A stretch of 35,287 nucleotides of DNA, taken from contig CASCZI010000009.1 of assembly GCA_949156565.1 (NCBI GenBank), positions 1-35,287 on the forward strand, given 5' to 3'. This DNA is from an uncultured Alphaproteobacteria bacterium (GTDB taxonomy: Bacteria; Pseudomonadota; Alphaproteobacteria; Rs-D84). The position numbers and the translations under genes are program-made. Below are positions 23,401-31,048 of the stretch, one piece after another. The notes beneath the pieces were generated by a model that searched no databases, was not told the DNA's origin, and was given only the letters and a program-made list of their open reading frames with translations. How positions within the stretch are numbered: the stretch's first letter is position 1; each line of letters opens with the position of its first letter.

Positions 23401-26071
23401 CACCGTCAAATCCGCGTACGTTTAATACCATGTCATACGTGCCATTGGGGATGGGACGATCAAATTTAATGGGAACAATGGCATGGCCGTTATCATCGGT
23501 TCGTACATCGGGCAATTCCACAGAAATCGGACGTGGTGCGGCCCCTGAATTTGTTGCCAAACCGGCGTTGCCAATGATATTGGGGGTGAATGAAAAACCT
23601 GTAAAAGTATCAAATTTAAACTGGGATGGGATCAAACGTGCCATTACCGTGATGCGACGATTTTGGGCCGGTGTCCCAAACAGATTACGTAACGTCACAT
23701 CGGCGGTCATATTGTCGGGATGGATCCACCCGGCTGCATTGGCACCGGTGATGGTGGCATTTAATTTCATCGTGTCGGGTGTAAATTCCGCAACAGTAAA
23801 TGTGGTACGGCCGATGGGGCGACCATGGCCATTGGCGTTAATGCTGGACACAATAACCGAATAATCGCCCAACGCGGCATCCGACCCCAATGTTGAACGT
23901 ATATCAAACATACCATCTGATTTTAATGATATTTTTTTATCTAAAATGGTATGACCACGTGGATCATCAATGGTTATTTGAACGGGTATACCCGCCATTT
24001 TTTTGGTGTTTCCTGTACGTGTAATGACGCCAATGATATAATCATGACCCGGACGATAAATGCCGCGATCACTAAAAACAAAGGCGTTCATTGTATCGCG
24101 TGTATCGACATAGGTGCCGCCGGTATCAAATTTGGAATAATCAAGCATTTGTTCCCCACCGGCGTCCCAGGGAATAAAACATACATCATTGCCATGACGG
24201 GCGACAATGGCCACCGGTTCACGTGCGCCACGGTATTCATTGAATGGCATAACCGGAATATCTGCGCGTCCCCGATCATTGGTGTGGCCCGTCCAAACCG
24301 CATTTCCATTGCGGCCCAATACCATCACGTCAATATTGGCGGCCGGGGCACCGGATTCAATAAAAGATACAAATACAGATGATGCGCCGTTGGCATTGAT
24401 TTTGCGGATAATACCCATATCTGTCATCAGAATCAATCGTCGATCATTGTAATCGGCCTGGGATTGGGTGGGGCCAGATTGAATAACAAATATGCCTGTT
24501 CGGTCACCTGGTGTTTTGTTTAAATAAGATCCCAAATCAATAGATGCATAATTGACGCGCGTGGGCGATGCATCAGCAAAAGGAATTTTTTTCTTGAACA
24601 CAACCGCCATATCGTCAACGCCAAATGACCATGATTTGAAATCCAATGGTTTGAAAATATTATATGTTTGCGATATCAGATGGTTGATTTCTGTATCTTT
24701 GATTTTGGATACATTGACAAAGGCCGCAGGCACACCACCCCGGGCGACAATGCCAATCTGGCGGTCCCCATTTAATGTTAATAATGCCCCATCACCCGCG
24801 ATTTTAACACTGCGTTCGGGGTACGGGACACGCATCACCATGTCGGCCCCGTTTTTTAATTCAAATCCGATATCGGACATGATGCCTTTGGATACGGTGA
24901 CATAGATGTATCGTGTGTGTTGATCCGATACGTCGTATGAAAATGCATATTGGTGTGCGCCCACCGGGGAAACCAAATCTGCGGGATGAATGGTTACCGG
25001 TGTTGATTTATCCAATATATCGGGTGTGATTTCATCAACAGACCAATGATGTGATTGCCGTTGATTTGAATCACGAAAACGGGGTAATAAATAAACGTGG
25101 ACATGATCCAACCACGGGGTATCTGGGGTGGCGGCGGCACTGGTCGAAAGAATGATTAATTGACGTGGTGTGGCGTTTTCGTCATCCAATGCCGCGGTGG
25201 TGATATTTGTAATCTTGAAAAAATTATCACGTGCCGCAATGGTCGTTTCGGCCGAAACCCGGGTCGGGGTTACCCCAGAAATCACCATGGTTAATCGTTG
25301 TTCTTGGGGGGTAACGGTAATGGGCGCAGTGGTGATCATGGCCGTGCGGTTGTTTGCATCCATCCGCACGTTGGCATCAATCCGTCGGCCATTTAATTTC
25401 ACCGTCGTGGCCGTGGCAACATTGTTCACCGGATAGTTAAAAGATATAACCCCCACCCCGGTGACCACCCCCGGCGATGTGGGATAGGTATCAAAACTGT
25501 CCACGGTGCCGGTAATACGTGGGGTTGTGAATGTGATATGGCGCGTATTAACAACGACATCATCATTAAACAATCGGCGGGCAATCTTGATTCGGAACGT
25601 GGTATCTGATGGCCAATTTTCATTGGGTCGAAATGTTAATCGATTGGGACCCGATTGTGTCCATTTTCCCCGGATGGCGGGCGTCATTTTGATCGCATTA
25701 CCCAGCGTGGCGGCATCTGTGTCCATCCGCATGGCGGGTGCATAATCCCCAGAATCAAAATGATAAGAGATGTTCAGATCAGATGCCCCGGTCAATGTGC
25801 GGTCGTTGTTAATGTCGGGCATGGGGGTGCGGTTGGATCCGGTCGTCATGACAATGGCATTTTGGTCACCATATCTGGCCGGCGTGGGCATATCATATGT
25901 CATCGTATATTTGGCACGGGAATCGGTGTGCGTCATATGGCGCCATGCCCATATTCCGCCCAACATGACAAATATCGTCGCACATATCGCCACAATGATT
26001 CGTGGCCATTTACGGGTGTGAATTGATGTGTTTTTGATGGAATAGGTGCGTTGTTTTGATTGTTTGCTCAT
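20387..26071 (-). CDS. yfhM: Bacterial alpha-2-macroglobulin-like protease inhibitor (YfhM type)
   Basis: A 1,894-residue protein with the MG-domain series, a central bait region and a C-terminal thioester domain. The thioester motif is CSEQ with Cys1458 and Gln1461, matching the CxEQ consensus. The helical alpha/alpha barrel (ALPFALMPNSEIIG and following) and a terminal receptor-binding-like domain follow. The protein traps proteases that reach the periplasm. It has an N-terminal membrane helix (about 23-45) and no lipobox, so it is a transmembrane-anchored rather than lipid-anchored form. At 1,894 residues it is longer than E. coli YfhM (about 1,650). Its stop overlaps the pbpC start. Confidence 0.95.
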   Translation of the reverse strand: MSKQSKQRTYSIKNTSIHTRKWPRIIVAICATIFVMLGGIWAWRHMTHTDSRAKYTMTYDMPTPARYGDQNAIVMTTGSNRTPMPDINNDRTLTGASDLNISYHFDSGDYAPAMRMDTDAATLGNAIKMTPAIRGKWTQSGPNRLTFRPNENWPSDTTFRIKIARRLFNDDVVVNTRHITFTTPRITGTVDSFDTYPTSPGVVTGVGVISFNYPVNNVATATTVKLNGRRIDANVRMDANNRTAMITTAPITVTPQEQRLTMVISGVTPTRVSAETTIAARDNFFKITNITTAALDDENATPRQLIILSTSAAATPDTPWLDHVHVYLLPRFRDSNQRQSHHWSVDEITPDILDKSTPVTIHPADLVSPVGAHQYAFSYDVSDQHTRYIYVTVSKGIMSDIGFELKNGADMVMRVPYPERSVKIAGDGALLTLNGDRQIGIVARGGVPAAFVNVSKIKDTEINHLISQTYNIFKPLDFKSWSFGVDDMAVVFKKKIPFADASPTRVNYASIDLGSYLNKTPGDRTGIFVIQSGPTQSQADYNDRRLILMTDMGIIRKINANGASSVFVSFIESGAPAANIDVMVLGRNGNAVWTGHTNDRGRADIPVMPFNEYRGAREPVAIVARHGNDVCFIPWDAGGEQMLDYSKFDTGGTYVDTRDTMNAFVFSDRGIYRPGHDYIIGVITRTGNTKKMAGIPVQITIDDPRGHTILDKKISLKSDGMFDIRSTLGSDAALGDYSVIVSSINANGHGRPIGRTTFTVAEFTPDTMKLNATITGANAAGWIHPDNMTADVTLRNLFGTPAQNRRITVMARLIPSQFKFDTFTGFSFTPNIIGNAGLATNSGAAPRPISVELPDVRTDDNGHAIVPIKFDRPIPNGTYDMVLNVRGFDGDGGRHVEMNVSTRVSDADKLIGWRADGNLDFINRGTPRSIRLVAIDHNGVATDAHDLRMQIIARENLTSLVRDASGYYKYQSVARDRVVRTDTIDIPTDGKTISLDTQTPGTYTMQITDANNRIWASATYFIAGAKNITMSRDAAAELKIRLNRTEFAPGDDVAISITAPYTGTGLITIERDRVYAYKWFNASETTSVQHITIPKDFDGSGYINVSFVRDINSRDIFTSPYIYAVAPFTARSPSRQIDVKLTAPTKIDTKTLNIEYNVSQSSRVMIFAVDTGILQVAKYKFPRPLAHFYQKYALGVQTYQILSLILPEYRILREFAKTGGGDYDAGASSMVPRINPFGRRVAAPVAFYSGIINADAHKTGHITFDIPDYFNGRLDIYAVAANESAMGSASTHTTVISPVIITPSVPLFAAPGDTFTPGVTVTNMTDTPKIDVTVTASNNLGMDNNTSSLMTIDNGDEEFMSFDIHAKDIGPGDVTITAKLDGTPSYTTHAAATLSVRPITPYESVIHTGTIDNQTTTVRRFDVDMYPNDQTRRLYISRGNGAWMRPLVEYLNRYEFDCSEQLASRALPFALMPNSEIIGTTFNTSATRVNETISKLRARQQPDGSFALWPGGGDGGNPLGLTTYVTEFLMHARDGGFSVPSDMLSRALDYMRDAAGRSMNNDTHLGTRAWAIYLITRGGFITTNYISAFEEYTAKNAPEWETTIAGPFIAAAYQIMKQSDRAMELINQYRPHGNRIEYRSMFDNTVANDAMAAYITKKYFGMENAALDNAIRTYVNRGNYTSYASAMAILGMTTGGDIPPMGKLTVFNGNAAVPGTMGNDVFVADIPTDADTLRIHCDTCKTSPLTWTTIVAGYPRQTHPIESGIEVTRHYYDASGHRITSTTLGRDVTVKITVRAIGDADYVPNVAIVDLLPGALTIVPDTLSGDMNYADIREDRVQIFTDVSRRGHEFTYTATAGVVGDFAVPPISAASMYNPGIRAAGPASRMMVSDETSN

Positions 26072-26255
26072 ATTTTCCCCCGCCGTTTATTTTATAAAAT
26101 CATCATAGTAAAGTTATATTGTCTATATCAAGTCATTTGTCGCGCATTTTTAATCCCATTGAAAAGACTTAAAATTTAATACTTGAATTTTTTTAGTGCT
26201 ATAGGAATATATATACAAAAAAAATAATTGTATAATCAGCCAAAGGAGGCAAAAT
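26072..26255. other. AT-rich divergent intergenic region
   Basis: Separates the alpha-2-macroglobulin gene from the recombinase gene. The minus strand carries TTGATA at 26128-26123 with a TACTAT about 15 bases on, a plausible promoter for the inhibitor. The plus strand carries TATAAT at 26231-26236 without a good -35, and a strong AAAGGAGG ahead of the recombinase. No repeats long enough to be recombination sites were seen. Confidence 0.5.
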
Positions 26256-26888
26256 GTGATATATGGCTATATCCGTGTTTCGACGGATCATCAAACAACC
26301 GAGAACCAGCGTTTTGAAATACAAAAGTTTTGTGAAAAAGAAAACCTGGTTATTGATAAATGGATAGAAGAAACGATTTCATCAACTGTGGACTTAAACA
26401 AACGTAAATTAGGGCGTTTGATTAAGAAGGTGGGCAAGGACGACATGATCATTGCGTCGGAATTGTCGCGTTTGGGGCGAAATCTGTTACAGATTATGAG
26501 TATTCTACACTATTGCATGGATATTGGGGCATGTGTTTGGACGATCAAAGATAACTATCGCCTGGGCAGTGATATCACCAGCAAGGTTTTGGCCTTTGCA
26601 TTTGGATTATCGGCAGAAATTGAAAGAAATCTGATTTCGCAACGAACCAAAGAAGCTCTGGCGCGGGTTAAATCCGAAGGTCGTCATGTTGGCCGCCCCC
26701 GGGGCAGTCGTAATACCGCCAAATTGGCATCGCGCGAAAAGTTTATTTTTCAACAACTCTATAGTGGCAACAGCCGTTATGAAATTGCGCGTCGGTTACG
26801 CGTTCATCGGGATACGTTAAACCGTTTTTTGGTTGGGCGTGGGGTTGATGTGACGTCATTGGACATGTATGAATACGATTTTGAATAA
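26256..26888 (+). CDS. Serine recombinase (resolvase/invertase family)
   Basis: A 210-residue small serine recombinase. The catalytic domain has YIRVST with nucleophile Ser9, then Arg72 and Arg75 in ELSRLGRN. A long E-helix (LAFAFGLSAEIERNLISQRTKEALARVKSEG) leads to the GRPRGS linker and a C-terminal helix-turn-helix (SRYEIARRLRVHRDTLNRFL, about 178-197). The length suits an invertase or resolvase. It starts at GTG 26256; the overlapping ATG 26254 hits a stop at once. AAAGGAGG lies at 26242-26249. It is flanked by envelope genes without other mobile-element genes, so it is an orphan. The target site is not evident. Confidence 0.93.
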   Translation: MIYGYIRVSTDHQTTENQRFEIQKFCEKENLVIDKWIEETISSTVDLNKRKLGRLIKKVGKDDMIIASELSRLGRNLLQIMSILHYCMDIGACVWTIKDNYRLGSDITSKVLAFAFGLSAEIERNLISQRTKEALARVKSEGRHVGRPRGSRNTAKLASREKFIFQQLYSGNSRYEIARRLRVHRDTLNRFLVGRGVDVTSLDMYEYDFE

Positions 26889-26903
26889 TGGGGGCAAATG
26901 TCC

Positions 26904-28805
26904 CTAGAACTGAATCGATGTCTTGGCCATGATATAGAATTCATCGGTATCGCCGGGGTTATTAATATAACCTGCGGTCATAAATTTATACCCAATGGTG
27001 TATTCTGTGGCCGGCCGGCGTTCGCCCAATGAAACGCGTGCATTGCGATATTGGATGCGTCCATCGGCGGCGCGTCCCGTGGCCAGGCGTACATTCATAT
27101 CCCCCGATACAATCGTGTCGGGAATACCAATGCCCAACCGCCAATCGCCCCATTTCGCATCCAGATTGCCGCCCAACGATACAATGTTGGAAAATTCTGT
27201 GATCAATGAATCATCGGCGGCGCGGGGGGATGTAAAACCTGCGCGGGCACGTGTCGTTATCGAAATACCGCCAATATCAAATTCATCGCGCATTCCGACA
27301 AAGGTCATTAAATCACGGCCGCCGGTTTTCAAAAATCCGTCCGATACCAACATGCTGTTGTTGGTGAATCCGAACTGAAACGATCCCATGCCGAATGTCA
27401 TGTCATTGGAATTATCGTGCATGCGATCCCATGCGCGGCCCATTGGGCGGAAATCAATTGTTTCATTTAATGATGCGTCAAAGGCCCGGCCAAAGCTGTC
27501 GAAAAATGCAAATTTTAAATCGGCAGATCTTAATTGACGGCCAATCACGCCGGATGCACGCGCGCTGTGGACGGGTTGCATCATGTTATCATCAATGGCC
27601 ACCAACGGGGCGCCCACGGGTCGTGTTGCCCGTTCCAGGTCTAACATCCCCCAACCATAGACTTCGTCGACGCCCGCCGCACCCAAATCGCGTGCCGTTG
27701 TGAATAATAATTGTGTGATTTCTGAAGCGTTCATATACGGAAATGCCTGACGAATGACGGCAATGGCTGCCGATACGACGGGTGCAGCAAAGCTGGTACC
27801 GGATGCGATGCCAAATTCAACGTTCATGTCGGTGCCGGGGGCCGTAATGCAATAATCTTTGGTGACGCCGCACGCGTTGCTGTAATCGGCCAGTGCGCCG
27901 GTCGCGTTATCCCATGCAACAACATTGATAAAATGTCCTTCTAATTCTTGAACCACACGGGGCATGGCCGCCAATGCCGTACTTTGTGCGCGTCCTTCGT
28001 TCCCGGCGGCCCAAACGAAAATGGCATCACGGTTTTGGGCCGCGTTTATCATTTCGTTAATAAATGATGCGCTGGTCAGGGCGGTCATCTGGGCCCGTGT
28101 CTTGATTGTTGCCGCGTTTAAACGTGTCTGGGATTCGGTCCCCCAACTGGCGTTAAAAATATTGGCCGATTTATCAGATGCGATGATTGACGCAATGTTA
28201 TCATAGGGGATGAAATCACCCGTGTTATTTACAATTTTATAGGCGTTAATATGAACATCAGGGGCAATTGCGCCGCCGGCAATATTTTTCACCGCGGTTC
28301 CATGATAACCGTAATCCCCACTGTCAAGAATGGCAATCGTTGAATTCTTTCCGGTGTATCCACGCGCCAATGAATACGCCGCGCGTATGGTATCATATTG
28401 GGTGACGTTGGGGGCGTATTTATTGTTTGCCCGTGCCGCCGCCAATAATTCAGGGTTGGTATATCCCACCCGATCATATGCATTCATGGTGGGCATAGAT
28501 GGGCCGGATGTCCCAGGCATGTTGGGTGATGATGGGATGTCTGATATGACACCCGATGTCGTGTCATTGCCGCCACCCGATCCGCCCCCGGCCATGGCCA
28601 CAATGGCAACAATACCCGCCGCCGCAGCACCCCCGCCCAACCATAATGCCGTATGCGATGTTTTGTTGGTGGATTGATCGGTGCATCGATTGGGGTATGC
28701 CCGGCGATAGATCGGATTCTGACATGCCGCGGGCATGGCAAAACATGTGGACGTGGTCAATACCGCGGCCATAAAGAAATTTAAAATCTTGGTAATCATT
28801 CTCAT
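26904..28805 (-). CDS. Subtilisin-type (S8) autotransporter protease, intact catalytic residues
   Basis: A 633-residue exported protein. A signal peptide ends near CFA, then come a Cys-containing region, a hydrophobic Gly/Ala segment (about 60-80) and a GGGSGGG linker. The subtilase domain has Asp161 in LDSGD, His168 in HGTAV, oxyanion Asn269 in WAAGNEG and Ser338 in GTSFAAP. Asp and His are only seven residues apart, much closer than in typical subtilases. The C-terminus is beta-strand rich and ends FYIMAKTSIQF, with a terminal Phe as in BAM-dependent barrels. The start is ATG 28805, supported by AAGGA and a promoter whose start falls near 28833; GTG 28832 would sit on the transcription start. 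Confidence 0.9.
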   Translation of the reverse strand: MRMITKILNFFMAAVLTTSTCFAMPAACQNPIYRRAYPNRCTDQSTNKTSHTALWLGGGAAAAGIVAIVAMAGGGSGGGNDTTSGVISDIPSSPNMPGTSGPSMPTMNAYDRVGYTNPELLAAARANNKYAPNVTQYDTIRAAYSLARGYTGKNSTIAILDSGDYGYHGTAVKNIAGGAIAPDVHINAYKIVNNTGDFIPYDNIASIIASDKSANIFNASWGTESQTRLNAATIKTRAQMTALTSASFINEMINAAQNRDAIFVWAAGNEGRAQSTALAAMPRVVQELEGHFINVVAWDNATGALADYSNACGVTKDYCITAPGTDMNVEFGIASGTSFAAPVVSAAIAVIRQAFPYMNASEITQLLFTTARDLGAAGVDEVYGWGMLDLERATRPVGAPLVAIDDNMMQPVHSARASGVIGRQLRSADLKFAFFDSFGRAFDASLNETIDFRPMGRAWDRMHDNSNDMTFGMGSFQFGFTNNSMLVSDGFLKTGGRDLMTFVGMRDEFDIGGISITTRARAGFTSPRAADDSLITEFSNIVSLGGNLDAKWGDWRLGIGIPDTIVSGDMNVRLATGRAADGRIQYRNARVSLGERRPATEYTIGYKFMTAGYINNPGDTDEFYIMAKTSIQF

Positions 28806-28839
28806 TTGGATGTCCTTTGCTTCCAAGCTCACACCTCTT

Positions 28840-28867
28840 AATATAATACATTAAATTTGTTTGTCAA
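28840..28867 (-). promoter_or_regulatory. Promoter of the S8 autotransporter
   Basis: Minus-strand TTGACA, 16-base spacer and TATATT. A second TTGACA lies 13 bases further upstream. Confidence 0.65.
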
Positions 28868-28876
28868 TATTATTTG

Positions 28877-28940
28877 TCAAGAAAAATATTTTTTGTCCAA
28901 TTTGGTTTGTTGGGGGGGGTAACCCCAATTTTTTTCTTGA
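28877..28940. repeat. Inverted-repeat region between divergent promoters
   Basis: Ten-base inverted repeats (28877-28886 and 28931-28940) sit at the -35 ends of the divergent promoters. A TTGGGG/CCCCAA arm pair and a CCAATTTGG palindrome lie between them. Confidence 0.45.
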
Positions 28941-28965
28941 TTTTATAGGGTTAATGTTTTATGAT
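28937..28965 (+). promoter_or_regulatory. Promoter of rpsB-tsf
   Basis: TTGATT, 17-base spacer and TATGAT, start near 28972. The leader to rpsB is about 113 bases long and contains a near-palindromic CGCGCATGGCGCG (28973-28986 region), a possible site for autoregulation by S2. That role is inferred. Confidence 0.6.
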
Positions 28966-29084
28966 GGCGGCACGCGCATGGCGCGAAGAACACAACCATC
29001 GGGTGATTTTCTGTCTGGATTTATTGATCTGGTTTTGATGTCCCGGTGGCGAGGAATAAGAACAGAAAACAAAAGGAATTAATC

Positions 29085-29951
29085 ATGGCATTGCCAACCT
29101 TTACAATGAAACAGTTAATGGAAGCGGGCGTTCATTTCGGCCATCATACACGTCGTTGGAACCCGTTGATGACACCGTATGTGTATGGCGTCAAAGATAA
29201 AATCCATATCATCAATTTGAACAAAACGGCCCCGTTGTTACATCGCGCCTTGGTCGCATTGGAAGCGATCGCAGCCGCCGGTGGCAAGGTTTTGTTTGTC
29301 GCGACCAAGCATCAGGCCAAAGACATTGTTAAAGATGCGGCCGAACGTTGCGGTCAATATTATGTAAACAACCGCTGGTTGGGTGGGATGATGACCAACT
29401 GGGCCACGGTATCACAATCAATCCGTCGCCTGAAAAAGATGGAATCGGATATCGAAAACGCCGAAAAATTGGGTCTGACCAAGAAAGAAGTTGGTGTCAT
29501 GACCAAAGAAGTTGAAAAACTGCGTGAGATTTTTGGTGGTATTTTGGAAATGCATGGCACACCCCAGGCAATGGTTGTTATTGATGTGCCGCGTGAAATG
29601 AATGCCGTCCGCGAAGCCAAGAATCTGGACATTCCAACAATTGCCATTTGTGATACGAATGCCAATCCGGAAATGGTTGATTATCCGGTGCCGGGTAATG
29701 ATGATGCGGCGCGGGCGACCCAATTGTATTGCGATCTGTTTGTTGACGCGATTTTGTCCGGTATTGAAAAACGTTTGGGCGGTGTGGCCGGCAAAAAAGG
29801 TGATGCAGAAATGAATGCGTCTATGGCCGAAGATTTCGAAGACGGTGTCAAAGAACGTGAATCCCGTCAAAAATCAAAAACGTCCGAAGCGCGTGCAGAA
29901 CGTCGCGGCAAATTGGCAGAAAAGATTGAAAAAGCCGACAAGGCCGAATAA
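29085..29951 (+). CDS. rpsB: 30S ribosomal protein S2
   Basis: A 288-residue protein with the S2 signatures: MKQLMEAGVHFGHHTRRWNP near the N-terminus and NNRWLGGMMTNW in the middle, plus the IAICDTNANP segment. A lysine- and glutamate-rich tail extends past the usual 240-residue core. ATG 29085 follows AAAGGAATT; an in-frame ATG at 29046 is rejected because it adds an unconserved basic stretch. It forms the usual pair with tsf. Confidence 0.98.
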   Translation: MALPTFTMKQLMEAGVHFGHHTRRWNPLMTPYVYGVKDKIHIINLNKTAPLLHRALVALEAIAAAGGKVLFVATKHQAKDIVKDAAERCGQYYVNNRWLGGMMTNWATVSQSIRRLKKMESDIENAEKLGLTKKEVGVMTKEVEKLREIFGGILEMHGTPQAMVVIDVPREMNAVREAKNLDIPTIAICDTNANPEMVDYPVPGNDDAARATQLYCDLFVDAILSGIEKRLGGVAGKKGDAEMNASMAEDFEDGVKERESRQKSKTSEARAERRGKLAEKIEKADKAE

Positions 29952-29969
29952 TCTTTGTGACGATTGACC

Positions 29970-29989
29970 GGGGGCGGGGTGCCGCCCCC
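29970..29989 (+). promoter_or_regulatory. GC-rich intercistronic hairpin between rpsB and tsf
   Basis: A 7-bp GGGGGCG/CGCCCCC stem with a six-base loop and no T-run. It is probably an attenuation or mRNA-processing element that sets the S2:EF-Ts ratio; the role is inferred. Confidence 0.5.
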
Positions 29990-30023
29990 AAATTTATCTA
30001 TGAAACAATAGGGAGAAACCAAA

Positions 30024-30893
30024 ATGGCAGAAATTACAGCAAAACTGATCCAGGAATTGCGTGAAAAAACATCCGCAGGGATGATGGATTGTAAAAAAGC
30101 CCTGATGGAAAATGATGGCGATGTAACGGCGGCGGCAGATTGGTTGCGCCAAAAAGGTATTGTAAAGGCCGCGTCTAAGGCCGGCCGTGTGGCGGCATCG
30201 GGATTGGTCACTGTGGTGAAATGTGACGATATGGGTTGCGTTATTGAATTAAACGCGGAAACAGATTTTGTGGCCAAGAATGAAAAGTTCCAAAAACTGG
30301 TTTCGGATGTTGCCGCGCGTGCCTTGGAATTTAAGGGTGATTTTGACGCGACATTGAATTCGGTCAAAGATGATATCGCGGCGACTATTGCAACGATTGG
30401 GGAAAATATGAATCTGCGTCGGATTGCAACGGTGTCGGGCGATCATATTTATACGTATGTCCACAATGCATTGGTTCCGGGGATGGGCCAAATTGGTGTG
30501 GTTGTTGCCATTAATGGCGACGGTGCGGGTATTGATGAAATTGGACCGAAAATTGCCATGCACATTGCTGCGAATAAACCGGAATTTATGACGATCGATG
30601 ATGTTGATCCGGCGGCCGTTGAACGCGAGAAAAAGGTCTTTATTGAATCTGGGGCGACGGCGGGTAAACCGGACATGGTTGTTGAAAAGATGGTTGCAGG
30701 CCGTATTAATAAATATTATGCGGAATCTGTACTCGAAGAACAACCGTTTGTTATGGATCCGTCCAAAACCGTCAAAGAAGTCGTTGCGGCGGCGGGTGGA
30801 AAATTGGCGGGCTTTTCCTACTATGTCCTGGGCGAAGGTATTGAAAAAGCCGATGACAATTTAGCAGACGAAGTGGCCAAAATGTTGAAATAA
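30024..30893 (+). CDS. tsf: Translation elongation factor Ts
   Basis: A 289-residue guanine-nucleotide exchange factor for EF-Tu. The N-terminal ELREKTSAGMMDCKKAL helix pair is diagnostic, followed by the ETDFVAKNEKF core motif and the dimer-like repeat domains. A GGGAGAA ribosome-binding site precedes the ATG. A strong terminator follows, so the pyrH-frr genes that normally come next are not in this operon. Confidence 0.98.
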   Translation: MAEITAKLIQELREKTSAGMMDCKKALMENDGDVTAAADWLRQKGIVKAASKAGRVAASGLVTVVKCDDMGCVIELNAETDFVAKNEKFQKLVSDVAARALEFKGDFDATLNSVKDDIAATIATIGENMNLRRIATVSGDHIYTYVHNALVPGMGQIGVVVAINGDGAGIDEIGPKIAMHIAANKPEFMTIDDVDPAAVEREKKVFIESGATAGKPDMVVEKMVAGRINKYYAESVLEEQPFVMDPSKTVKEVVAAAGGKLAGFSYYVLGEGIEKADDNLADEVAKMLK

Positions 30894-30897
30894 AAAA

Positions 30898-30922
30898 ATC
30901 CCGCATATGCGGGATTTTTTTG
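30898..30922 (+). terminator. Rho-independent terminator of rpsB-tsf
   Basis: Perfect palindromic stem ATCCCGCAT/ATGCGGGAT directly after the stop, followed by a run of T. Confidence 0.92.
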
Positions 30923-31048
30923 TTTAATTACCCCTCCAGGGGTGCGTTATAAATATTCCCCATGGACATGACAATGTGGTAATGAAATATTTACTGGACA
31001 GATAAAAATACTTTATGCTAAGATCACGGCATACAGAGAGAATTTTAT

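Noticed and set aside
28877-28940. Invertible promoter controlled by the recombinase at 26256
   Set aside because: The inverted repeats are only ten bases, shorter than known serine-invertase sites, and an inversion would swap rpsB and protease promoters, which seems harmful. Kept only as a promoter-symmetry observation.
29046-29084. Upstream in-frame ATG for rpsB
   Set aside because: It adds a short Lys/Arg-rich leader not typical of S2, and a ribosome-binding site sits before ATG 29085.
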